From the NCBI RefSeq assembly GCF_910592395.1, contig NC_088309.1:23126599-23190598 (forward strand): a stretch of DNA of 64,000 nt, given 5' to 3'. Below the pieces are notes generated by a model. That model was not told the DNA's origin. It saw only the letters and a program-made list of their open reading frames with translations, and searched no databases. How positions within the stretch are numbered: position 1 is the stretch's first letter; the number at the start of each line of letters is the position of its first letter. The DNA comes from Lineus longissimus. Taxonomy: Eukaryota; Nemertea; Pilidiophora; Heteronemertea; Lineidae. Positions 25,213 through 35,660 of this stretch are shown piece by piece. Both the position numbers and the translations under genes were made by a program.

Positions 25213-25450
25213 TCAAATTCAAATTCAAATGAGTTTATTGTTTGTTGCCTTATAAAAGTTACATTTCATATCAGCAGAAGTTACAATAAACTGGTTTAAG
25301 GTGCAAATATGACAGGTTAGAAGGTATTGAAGCATGCTGAACGTTTATTCAGACCATATAAAGAGAAGAAGGGCAGTGGAGCAAGACTTAGTTTAATATA
25401 TATAAAATATTTTACAAAATAAATTCGACTCTGGTAAGGATCGACAATCA
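25213..25450 (-). mobile_element. Non-LTR retroelement 3' end with (ATTTGA)3 tail
   Basis: On the minus strand AATAAA (plus 25233-25238) is followed within a few bases by three perfect ATTTGA units (plus 25213-25230), where the element-like sequence stops. Short tandem-repeat tails like this are typical of CR1/L2/RTE-type LINEs and their SINEs. No reverse transcriptase fragment can be read upstream (25240-25680), so it is a truncated 3' part or a SINE. The 5' boundary is arbitrary. Confidence 0.4.
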
Positions 25451-28400
25451 AGTGTTTTATGAAAGGTTTTCTAGAGTGAATTTGGATACTATTCTAGAAA
25501 TATGTCCTTCAGATGATATGAGAAATATAAATATATCCTTGTCAGACAGTTTGTTAATTGACGGATGTCTTATGAAGACAGTGGTGTTGTGCCGGTTCAA
25601 ATATCGAGTAATCAGACAATTGAACAAGAAATTCTCAAGTCAACCAGGCTTTGGATTCAAGTTTTGAGACTATCGAGCGATCAAATTTGTGGCATGTTGA
25701 TGGAGGGATGGAACCAGTGACAATCCTGTTTGAACTTATCCCTGTCTCCTGGTTGTGACTTCGTCCTCAAAAGACCAACTTGGGACAAACGAAATGAAAT
25801 CATTATGATTTTTAATGTATTTCAGTTGCACTGACAATGTACACGTAATCATTGTGCTCAGCTAGGCCTATTGTTGAAGGAACAGGAAGTTGTTGGGAAC
25901 ATTTTCATAGCCGACGACATTGCACCTTTGTGCGTGAGTAAAATATTTGGATGTGGATATAAATACCCTTTACACTTTAAGACTTTTTAATTTTATCTGT
26001 TTTACATCGTAGTAACTCAGTATCCGAATGAATTATTATACACACGTTATAGCGGGTCAGAATATGCTGTAAAATATCAAGATACGCACATAACATTCCC
26101 TTGATAAAAAAATCGAGGCATAAATATTTATCTTCTTACAAAAACAATATTGCCCTTTTGCTTTTAAAGTCATGATTTACGTCGTATATAATCACAGAAT
26201 CGACCGGGATGAGTATTTTGGCGTGAACGCGATTGACCTCTTCCCTGTTGTTTTAATGTTAGGATATTCTGGGATACGGCTTGGTTTTTGTAACCAGGGC
26301 GCGTAAGATAAACCGAAGTACATGACGTACATGATCTAGTACTCGGCTTCAAAATGAAGAAGTGCTTTTTTCTCGTTCTCAGCAGCAGGGTGAAGAGACG
26401 AGGGTAGACTCTTTCGCACTCGCGTCAAAAAATGTATACGTCGTTTTTCGTGACTGTCAACACTGGCCAAGAACATTGGGAGTTCCTCGTTGAAATAAAC
26501 AAGGTAGTAGTCGAATGTCGGTGGGTTTCCACCGACGAAATAGCACATTTTAGCGACGGCTCTAGCCTGCGTCGTTCAGGGATCCTTGCCAGATGACTTC
26601 CTGGTCCTGTTTACTCAAAGAAGTGTGGTCGAGCTTGTCGACTTTTTGCAATACCCCTATATTACTTTTATGAGATGTTATCGTCTGTTTGTCATAGATC
26701 ATGACTATCTGTGATCAAGTGATGATTTATGTTTACAGGCTGCCCCCAGAGGGTCTGGACCCATATTTCAAATCCTTGGTCGTGTCACCGTCTTAAGTAG
26801 AATGCAGCAAACAAGGTTAAATCGTACGATGTGGCCATGAAAGATATGCCACTGTAACCGGCGCTTGAAATCCACCTGCGTCCCGGAATCTGCGTACCAC
26901 AATGAGCCTACCCCTTTCCACTACGGGCTTCATCATTCCCATTTTTTTTTTCGTTTCAAGTTAAAATTTGCCTGACCTCTGTTTAGAGAAGTTCTCGACG
27001 GGCAAGCATCTTCAGAGTTACTCGAACTTGTCTTCGTGACGTAGGTGGTTCGTCTGTTCAGGACAACCTAAAAACCAGACACTTGGCCTCCTTAGAGTAT
27101 ACATTGATTTTGAATAAAATGTCGTCTGCTCTTATTCACCCAAGACAAATAATGTAAAACCAAGCAGAGCATGTTAAAGCAGTTTACCATAATTCACTGC
27201 TACTTAACGAGGAAATTTAATTTCATCCAAACTTTGATAGTCTGCGTTTGGCAAGCGAAAGATATCGCTTAGATCGCCCGTCATATATGGAGATGAATTA
27301 TTGAAACTGCCATCAGATATAGGAAGAACCTCTCCCAAATTTATCAAATTTTTATCGATCCACGCCACATTCTGACTGGCGCAAAATTAAGCATAACCTA
27401 ACTGTCAGCGCCTCGGAGCTGCAGCTTTCAATCTGACCTTCGGTCGTGGATCTCCGTGCCGCGCGCAGGACCTTTATCCCCAACATTCAAGTTTAATTTT
27501 CCAAGACTTCGTGATTCTGATCAGAAAGGATTTATCGAGTGCCCCCGGCACTGCCGCTTGGCCTTTTCAAGATGCGAAGCTCGAGTTACGATGGTGCGCT
27601 GTCACTTTCAGAAATTAAATTGAAAATGTGTCGAGCATAAGTAGCAACTCGGAGTCTAATCGCGCAGTTTGAGGCAAATCCTCGTTTTACGATGATTAAT
27701 TTTTTTACACACTTCAATTTTCCGAAATATCTACTTAAGATATAAATCTACGATATATCAAGTGAGCAAGTGAGTCTATTCGGCCTAAAACATAATTTTT
27801 CGACTTAAGATGTTGAAATCTGATAGGCTGTTCGACAAAACGGGTATAGCGCTGTGGAAAGGGCGGATATTTATCAAAGATGTCGCGAAGCAGACATTTT
27901 TAAGATAATATCGCTTTTGGCATAACCTGAATATCAACTGGAGTGGCTTTCAACCAGTTTAAACATTTAAATGTTACTCTTTTTTGTCAAAACCTTGATC
28001 CAAACTATGATGCAAAACCACAACAACCAGACCATGACAAAAATTGGAGTATCAACTTTCCATTTTGCCTCAAGAGACCTTTTTAGAAAGTAAGTAACTG
28101 GATAAGGTCTGACAATTAACATATTTTGAGAAAATGTTATGAAAAATGATTTGGTTGCATAAATACTAATATCTTTTGTGTTAACATCCGCGGGCTGTCA
28201 ATCTCAACGGAGACGAAAGCCGCACCGTGTCTGTACAAAGTGTTTGGCTTGTTTGACAAACGAGTGTTGTGGTTCCAGTTGGTTAGCTTATTCTTAGAAC
28301 AGGAAATCATACGGCCAATGTTTGAGTCAGCCATGATGCTATCCCGGCTCGCTGAGAGGCCAAACCATTGTAAATACATTAGAATTGAACGCAATCCATT

Positions 28401-28560
28401 TGCCACAAGTGAGAAAAAATCGTTATGAGTTATTGGATTTAGATTAAACCTGAGCCTTAATCTAGTGAAACCAGCCATGTGTTTCGCGATATTGATGAAA
28501 TAGTGATCCAAAGATCACAGGTTACTCCAAAGCTTTCTGCAGCGTAACGCAGATTTCCAT
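25451..28560. other. Non-genic stretch with one complex block
   Basis: No supported gene. The block 27370-27700 is richer in CpG and has high sequence complexity (GCGCCTCGGAGCTGCAGC, CCGCGCGCAGGACC). It could be conserved regulatory DNA or an unrecognised exon, but no frame stands out. Confidence 0.4.
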
Positions 28561-28613
28561 TAACGCCTCACCCCGACCCGTGGTTCACAAATGCTAATCC
28601 CCGTAGCAGAAGT

Positions 28614-28680
28614 CACGTGTTCGAAGCAACCAATCAGGCCACAGGTTATATACCAAGACGACTTATCATAATGGCGGCCG
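28614..28680 (+). promoter_or_regulatory. Promoter-like block: E-box, CCAAT, ATGGCGGCC
   Basis: In order: CACGTG (28614-28619), a good CCAAT box in AACCAATCAGG (28630-28634), TTATATACC, then ATAATGGCGGCCG (ATG at 28671). The last resembles both a YY1 site and a typical start-codon context, but the frame from this ATG stops after MAAVTREILG with no donor before the stop. It could be a TATA-poor promoter with a non-coding first exon, or an enhancer. Strand is inferred from the order. Confidence 0.3.
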
Positions 28681-28700
28681 TCACCCGGGAAATCTTAGGA

Positions 28701-28710
28701 TAATTGATTA
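28701..28710. promoter_or_regulatory. Paired-class homeodomain P2 site
   Basis: TAATTGATTA matches the palindromic TAATYNATTA site bound by paired-type homeodomain dimers. It lies 21 nt after the promoter-like block, which makes it slightly more interesting than an isolated match. Confidence 0.25.
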
Positions 28711-29608
28711 AATTCTCTCGTAAATATATTCTACCTGTGTTTAACATTTGCTTCTATTCGCAATCAATAATTTTAATGTCAATAAGAGAGGCAAAGAGTG
28801 TGTTTGCTGGGTGTTTTATGATCATAGTGTGGTTATCAGTGATAGAGCCTAAAACCAAAAAAGTTAAACTACTACGAGTCACCATCAAGACAAGAAATAT
28901 GTCAGCATTTTAACTTCTTTTGATTATCTATTCCCACTAAGGTAGGCATTGAATTAACCACATTCAAAGTAAAATTAATGTGGAGGCATCCTTTCGATTG
29001 CTCATCCTTTATATCTTACCACATTAACATTTATCTCCTGCTGTATTCCTTAAGCAGTCCTCGTGCATGCATCGCGTCATGCGTGCATAATGGTTTAGAT
29101 TGTCTTCACATACGAGGGTTAAATTTATTTTGATATGATTTTTCATTTTTCCTGATTGTGGCTGGGCTGTTCTCATAGATTCATTTGTTATTCGTTTCAG
29201 CAGCCAATGAGGCCAAAGAAAACAGAATGGCTCCAAAGATGTGACAACCCACCAAAAGGTCGATGAACCTCGTCAGCCTCAGAAATGAACGTTCCCTCCA
29301 AGATCACCATCTTTGGTCCAGTAATTGGCTTTTGTTGGACAAAGGAGAAGCACCACCAGACTAAGTCACCCCTCTGACCCTGGGAGCTACCCGTTCCGAT
29401 AGCAATCGGGGGCCCTGACAGAACATGGGCATCGAAACTCATAAAACACATCAGTTATCGCAGATTGCATATCGTTGGATTTGTTTGATGAGGGCCCATG
29501 ACCTAGGTCAGTACGGTCCTTTTTCCGCTGCACGGAATTGGTGTCATTAATTTTTTGTTCTGTCCGAGAGCAGAGACTTCATAATCTCAAGGGGAATTCT
29601 CTGCGGAC
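28711..29608. other. Non-genic stretch
   Basis: No supported feature. An 84-codon minus-strand open run (29197-29451) has mixed composition but no splice context or family. Confidence 0.5.
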
Positions 29609-29767
29609 TCAGAAACGGGTGATCGAATGGATATAAGCATCTTGTGCTCCATTGGCTAGGTTGTTTTCAGCGTTATTGTCGTCATCGTCATCGTCCAAAG
29701 TGACATCGGTTTCATCATTATCGTCATTGTCTTCATCATCATCATTTTCTTCTTCACGCTTAACATT
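29609..29767 (-). repeat. Degenerate GAT/GAC/GAA tract, acidic minus-strand frame
   Basis: Plus strand: an imperfect TCA/TCG/TTC tract at 29676-29757. In one minus-strand frame it gives a run of Asp, Glu and Asn (REEENDDDEDNDDNDET, then VTLDDDDDDNNAENN) followed by LANGAQDAYIHSITRF and a stop at 29611-29609. Interruptions mostly change GAT to GAC, GAA, AAT or AAC, so the acidic character is kept, as in real acidic C-termini. A TGA lies directly upstream (29770-29768) and no good acceptor with a pyrimidine tract was seen. A decaying microsatellite is the simpler reading. Confidence 0.5.
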
Positions 29768-32700
29768 TCATTGTTGTGGGTGAGGCTGCTTTCCACTGGT
29801 AGTCTCTGAACCAGCCTGTCCTCTACTTGATAGTCAAAGGAAAAGGAAACGCCACAGTTCGGGCCTTATTGTTTTCTCGGTCTGCGTCCGATCGTATGCC
29901 TGATACGTCATTCCTTACTCACGACGCTCTGCAAATGCAATCCCGAGTAAACATAACTCGCACACACCGCCACCAATGCCTCAGAAGCAAACTTTCCCAA
30001 GCAACGAAGCGAGAGGTTCTGTGCTAATGTTGTCTTTGTGTCTTTGCCTTGTGTTTTCTCCGCAGTAATCGGTCCACCCAGGCACAATGTTTGCCTTCTT
30101 CACAACACGGAAGCGAACTACAGACTCAGTCGAGCAGAATCTAATTGCAGCGCAGTTCCTTCACCTCCTCTACCTTTTTGACTTCTCGATCATTCCATCC
30201 TTGAGAAGACTTGATTTTTGACCACCGACACTAGGTTGTTTTTGTCTTTTTGGTTTTTTTGGTTCACTCATGAGTGCTTCGACCCCATCTCATGTAGAAA
30301 GATGCTATTTGCTGTCATTAATCACGTCATGGCAACGTCTTTCTATTGTATTTACTTTCGGCTTTGCCCCTAAGACTACTTCACGCCATCCCTAATTCTT
30401 GCACTGGTCATAAGAAGACGTTCGCGCACCGTTATAGATATAAGAAGCAACAACAATTACAGCTCAGTGATACCGTTACCCCATACTACTAGTACAATGA
30501 AGAACAAAACAATCAGTTTGCACGAAGTTTCAGATATTATTGACTCAGTACCAGTCATTTATTGACTAAGTTGTCGTTCCTTTATTTGACTTCTTCAGGT
30601 TGCTGTAAATGTTGATACTGTTAGGTCCCTGCGATGGCTAGATACAATGTTGCTTGAATATTATTGTGTGGTTGGGAAAGTTCACCAGCGCATATATTTG
30701 TCGTCCACTTTTTTGGCAAAAATAGATATAACATGGCCTCAAATTATTTTTTACGTAAACAAAGGCCTATCCTTTCATTACTGCTGCTTTTATTCATTTG
30801 TACAATAACTCTTTTGTTAAGATGTCCTCTAGCCGTTCTGACTTAACGTGAAGAAACAAATCTTGCAAAACTTCAGTTCGGGAAAAAGTTGAAACCCAGG
30901 TGGCCTTCCCGTTTCTTGGTGCTAAAATATGGTGGTTGCCGGAAAGAAATATATAACCTCCAGTTTCACGGAGCTAAGACTGGTTCTGAATACTCTGCTA
31001 TTTGAGCTAGATATCATGTGCATGGTGGTTCGGTGCCATTCAATATGTTCAGTATAGATAATGGGTTGGCTACACCAGGTTGTCCGATGACCATGACGTC
31101 ATGTTCTGGCTTGCCCTGTGTTCCAATTTCATAGTACTCGCATTAGTTATAATTGGTCCTAGATCGATGAAACTAGAGTATATGTACTTAAATGCAACGG
31201 CACCTACATTAAAGTTACCATGGCAACTAGTTGTCCCTGGTTAAAAAAACTGTGGTGTTATTGGTGAACAGTTGGCGTTGGCCCTTTGGTGATTTCACTA
31301 TAATTTTTTTAAAGCATTTTACCTCTAACATCTCTGTTATGTTGGCGATAGGATTTTTCAAGATAATAACCAACAGACATTCATTTCATATTCCTTTCAG
31401 GCATCACTCTTTATATACCACATCTAATAAAATAACTAGGCTTAGACCCTGTCGCTGTGAGACATCGATAAGACATATTTCGTGAGATCCTCAGGCAGCC
31501 CAAGATTAACATGTGTACCCCCATTTCCCCCGTCGTGTCCTCTCAGTGTCGGAGAATGAAGTTTAATTTCATATTCCATAACACTGCATAATCTGGCGTG
31601 ACATTGCAAAATCTCAGCAGTCCCATTTCTCGCAACCCTTGTCATGACCGAACCGCCAGCCAACTTCGCAATCACCTCGGAATACATGAATTTAATTAAG
31701 CTGGGTTTCTTTCAAGAGGCTTGCCTTTGAGGGAACTGTATGCCATGTCATGTTCGAGAAAGGCCAAGGGTTAGCGCAGTTTTCAAAGTTGATATAGCGG
31801 AGGATCATTGTCATGAATGATAATACGCATACATCGGAAGATACGATTTGGCTTATTCGTCACAGTTCTTTTTTCTCAATTTATCACACTTTGAATAGCA
31901 TTTCACGAAGGTCTTAGAACAAATAACTTTTGGGAACTCTTATCATAAAAAGAGAACGCTGGTGGAAACGTTGTGTATTCTTCGTACCAGTCACTTGTCT
32001 AGAAAGAGACAAAAGGTTCGTCCTTCAAGGGTATACTTATTTCCAAAGTTTCCAAAATTGTCCCCAAATTTGTTTCGATATTCAGTTTTGTACTTAGTTC
32101 AGTTGTGACATATGGTGACATCACTCAACGTTTTCTCCTTTTAGTTATATAAAAATAGACGAACATAATTATGAAATGGTTAAAATCGAAAAGGTCTGGG
32201 GCAATGTGCCTTTAAAAATGATCTTTCACATTCAAACATATTCGTATTACTCATTCGTCTGCCTCAGCAATTTCCCTTACACCTGATTGGATGCTTATTT
32301 CACCCGATATATCCGCGGTCCCTGACACTTCGCTATGTTGGGTCACGGCCCGGGATCTGATGGAACCTCTCCCCGACTGCCCGGGGCGACCACAAGAACC
32401 CAGGCTGTAAGAGAAATCGAAATTAATAACCAATAAGCGCCAACATAAATTTAATCTGGCGCTCCGAATCGAAGATGCAGTCATTAAGTGTGCCCATACA
32501 TACGTAGGACAATATATTACACATTCTCTATGGATTATTGGCGAATATTCCTCCATGGTTAGGTTGCGTTGGCACGGGTGGGTTCAGAGGCCAAGCAAAA
32601 TGGTGGCCTGCCTGAACCGTGATAAACCTATCAGGCTCCACCACCAGGGTGAGGTCCTGACTCCTAATTGGTTTCCTGAGCCGATTTCTACATAAATCTA

Positions 32701-33596
32701 GCATTAGGACTAGCTTTGGTTGCCAAAGGAGATCTGACTTGGCACGGTTCGGTGATTCATCGATAAATTGGCTGGCTAATGGCGTGATGATAAAAACAAA
32801 TAACCTCAATAAAGCACAGAAATGGATGGGAAAGACGATGCTAAATCCGCGAAAAACGCTCAGAGTATTAATTCGAGATTTACCGGAGCACGAAAGATGA
32901 CGACGGTAAGGGATGCAGAAAGTTAGACTGACACTAGCGACCTGGTGAACATGCGTCAAACTAAATTAAAATTAAAATCGTGTTCAAATTGAGTTAAAAG
33001 CACAAATTGTTAGTTTTACTCATTCTTTGCTGCTGTAACGTGGAATGTATTTTTTATGTTACTAAAAGTAAAAGAGATTTTGCGAAGGATTGGGAATATG
33101 CAGCAAAAAGGGGTATTCTCTGACCACACAACTAGTTCTTTTATAGTCTTTATTTTAGATGTCAACAATGTACTAGATGTGAATAAACGCTGGGTTTGCG
33201 GTAACAAAAATTGCGGTATCGCCATAAACTGACTCAATTTCATTAGTTTTCCGCTGAATTTGTTTCTCTTGAACAGTAATTAGCAGCAAACCAGGGACCT
33301 ACTGATTACTCCTTGGATTACTCCGCATCAGATTGTATCAATACGCTCCATGGAGCGGAAGAATGCGTAATATTTTGTTTACAGTGTTTGCTTGAGTATC
33401 TTGAAATGTGCTGTGAATAAGAATTCATTTAAATTTTTTTTTGTCTACTCGGTCTACCCTTAGATGCGATACAATATTGAATTAATTTAAAAGAGTACTT
33501 TTGAGGTAGTTTACAAATAAATTACTTTCACGGTTTGACTGAGAAAACGCCAATCGTGCATATTCATATGAAATGTATCTCGTGCCGTATTGTCAA
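29768..33596. other. Non-genic stretch
   Basis: No gene that I can support. The plus-strand frame at 29827-30027 and the minus-strand frame at 32528-32959 are open but of chance length and unrecognised. Confidence 0.5.
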
Positions 33597-33650
33597 TGCT
33601 CGACTACTGTTTCATATTGTAGTTCGTTTTCGATTTTTGGTTGGCAACAA
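33597..33650 (+). repeat. Diverged ~54-bp direct repeat, copy 1
   Basis: Shares TGCTCGAC, TGTTTCATATTGTAGT and a following G/T-rich TTTGGTT..TTGGC segment with 34864-34917. The order and spacing are similar, at roughly three-quarters identity by eye. It is probably a dispersed repeat remnant. Confidence 0.45.
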
Positions 33651-33956
33651 CATCAGTTACATGTAACATTTATAACAAAATTGATTTTCCTGACCATTAG
33701 CGCGAAACTCGTTACTTCAGAAAGATACCAATCTGACTCAGCAGCGCAAAATTTCAATCGCTCGATCGAATTTCAATCTCAACACGACCATATTTCAACG
33801 CTTCACCCAATCATGTCAACTCTTGTCTCCATCTGCCAAACGCTACAAATGTCCCGTATCTACGACCTTTGACTGGGTACCGATCGATCACCGTGACGTC
33901 CCACGAACCAGTTTGGCTCTCTGTCACCATCCATCTTTCTCGCTTTCAAAAGAACA

Positions 33957-33990
33957 AAATCTAGTGGTTGTTCTGAAATCTAGTGGTTGT
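33957..33990. repeat. 15-bp direct repeat, 19-bp period
   Basis: AAATCTAGTGGTTGT occurs at 33957-33971 and 33976-33990 without mismatch. It is a small replication-slippage-type duplication. Confidence 0.75.
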
Positions 33991-34863
33991 CCCTTGCCAT
34001 TACATGATTTGCCCCGCTCGATTGAGGTTCTCATTGGAAATATTTTAAATTACTCATTATCATCGACAAATTGCTGGTTCTATGCATATTTGACGTTTTT
34101 ATATAATTTTTGATGTTCTCACCCATTATTTTCATTCTACAAAATATGAAGTGGATAATTTTCCCATTCAAACTTTTTCATACAACACTGTGTGTGGGAT
34201 ACTTGTCACTGAACAACTTTTTCCATAACATCTCGCTCTCTGTCATGGTAATATAAAGGTTTGCCATCAAAAATTTCCCTCGCCAACATTCTTTAAGTTA
34301 TGAAGAACATTTCCTCTTTCGTTATCTTCGACAACAGTTCGTAAAAACGAGAAAAGACAAAATATGACAAAGCTTGCGAGTTTCAGAACAGGCAGTAACA
34401 TGTTTGGATCTATAATGTCACGTGACAACAGCAAGCGACCTATGGCCCACGTCGCTCGAGTTCGGTACTACCGATTCAGAACTCTCGCTCCCTTGTAACC
34501 CCATCAAGTTGTTGACACAAAATGTTCGGCAGTGATTGGATTTTCCGTGTAATTGACGACAAGTAATTTTCCCTTTCCAGTATCGCATTTCGATCGAAAC
34601 AGCGATCGGCTAAACTATGGGGCGTTCCCAGTGAAAGGGTCGACCCTTGGTAATGATCGCCGCCGGCATATTTTTGCTCGAAGACAAATTAAATTGCGAA
34701 AGGTATTCGCATTTTGAAATGTGGTTGATCTCAAAGCCGCTAAATCGACACTAAAGATAAAAAGAAGGAGCCATCAAGAATATACATCATAGAATTTCTA
34801 GTAGACGATGATATTTTACCCTGGTCCACTTCGAGGTTTATCAACTCTTTTAGGTTTATCTGG
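33991..34863. other. Non-genic stretch
   Basis: No gene. The part 34420-34690 is more CpG-rich (GTCACGTGAC, TTTCGATCGAAA, GATCGCCGCCGGC) and contains the perfect palindrome AAGGGTCGACCCTT at 34635-34648, which is within chance expectation. Confidence 0.45.
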
Positions 34864-34917
34864 TGCTCGACATTGTTTCATATTGTAGTGGGTTTGTTTG
34901 GTTTACTTGGCTACCAA
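34864..34917 (+). repeat. Diverged ~54-bp direct repeat, copy 2
   Basis: Partner of 33597-33650, 1.27 kb downstream in the same orientation. Confidence 0.45.
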
Positions 34918-35229
34918 GGAGACCCTTTGTGACGTAAGTCAGACAAGCGTAAAGGAGTAAACACGTGCACGATACCCATCATTTAAATGAACGGATCAGA
35001 TACAGCATAATATTGTTGACTTGTTACATGTAGTTTTATTTGAACAATGTTTTCTCTTCAACATCTGATATACTGCTAACTGCTGATACATATAGCTCTG
35101 ACGTCATTCGCAGTAGAAAAATCCATTCTGCCTCCTTCAAGGATGCAGTAACCTATAACTCTCTTGGCCATCCCTTGACTCACATCAAACTAATAGTAGT
35201 TGTAATTTGTTTGCATGAAAGCTGCTAAG

Positions 35230-35660
35230 AGATTGCCTCAGCAAACTCGGCCAATCGTTGATTTCTATTAACGCGCTGGAGACATTGCCCTGATGAACGA
35301 GCCAAGCCAGAGTCAGGTTATCGCCCCGGCAATAAATCCAAAGCCACCAAGCGCTTCATTCGAAGACCCCGGTGCCAAGCGTGCCATCATAATCATTCTC
35401 CCAACATCCCCTCTCGGCTCCGGAGGCTAAATCATGCCAAGGCAATACAGCTAGAGGATTAAAGGTTCCAACAGGTCGGCGGTCATAAATAAAATGTCAC
35501 AATAATTTGCGCGCCAGATTCGTCATGCGAGACCTTTGACAGCTGATTGGTTGATCCTTTGCGCATGCCTGAATGAGTTCACCGAGGGATTGATCAGGCG
35601 CAGAGCAAAGCGCCCGAGGCGAGACAATTTCTCTGCCGTGGCTTGATAACGCTCATCTTC
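35230..35660. promoter_or_regulatory. CpG-rich candidate regulatory block
   Basis: A long complex segment with much more C+G and CpG than its flanks and no open frame. Visible motif-like words in 35500-35570 are TTTGCGCG (35506, E2F-like), CCTTTGA (35533, TCF-like), CAGCTG (35540, E-box), ATTGG (35546, inverted CCAAT) and TTTGCGCATGC (35558). The dense mix within 70 nt suggests an enhancer or a CpG-type promoter. No transcription start can be assigned. This is motif reading only. Confidence 0.3.

Noticed and set aside
32528-32959. 143-codon open run on the minus strand
   Set aside because: Composition and lack of motifs fit chance; no exon signals.
34635-34648. Perfect 14-bp palindrome AAGGGTCGACCCTT
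   Set aside because: A few perfect 14-bp palindromes are expected by chance in 64 kb.
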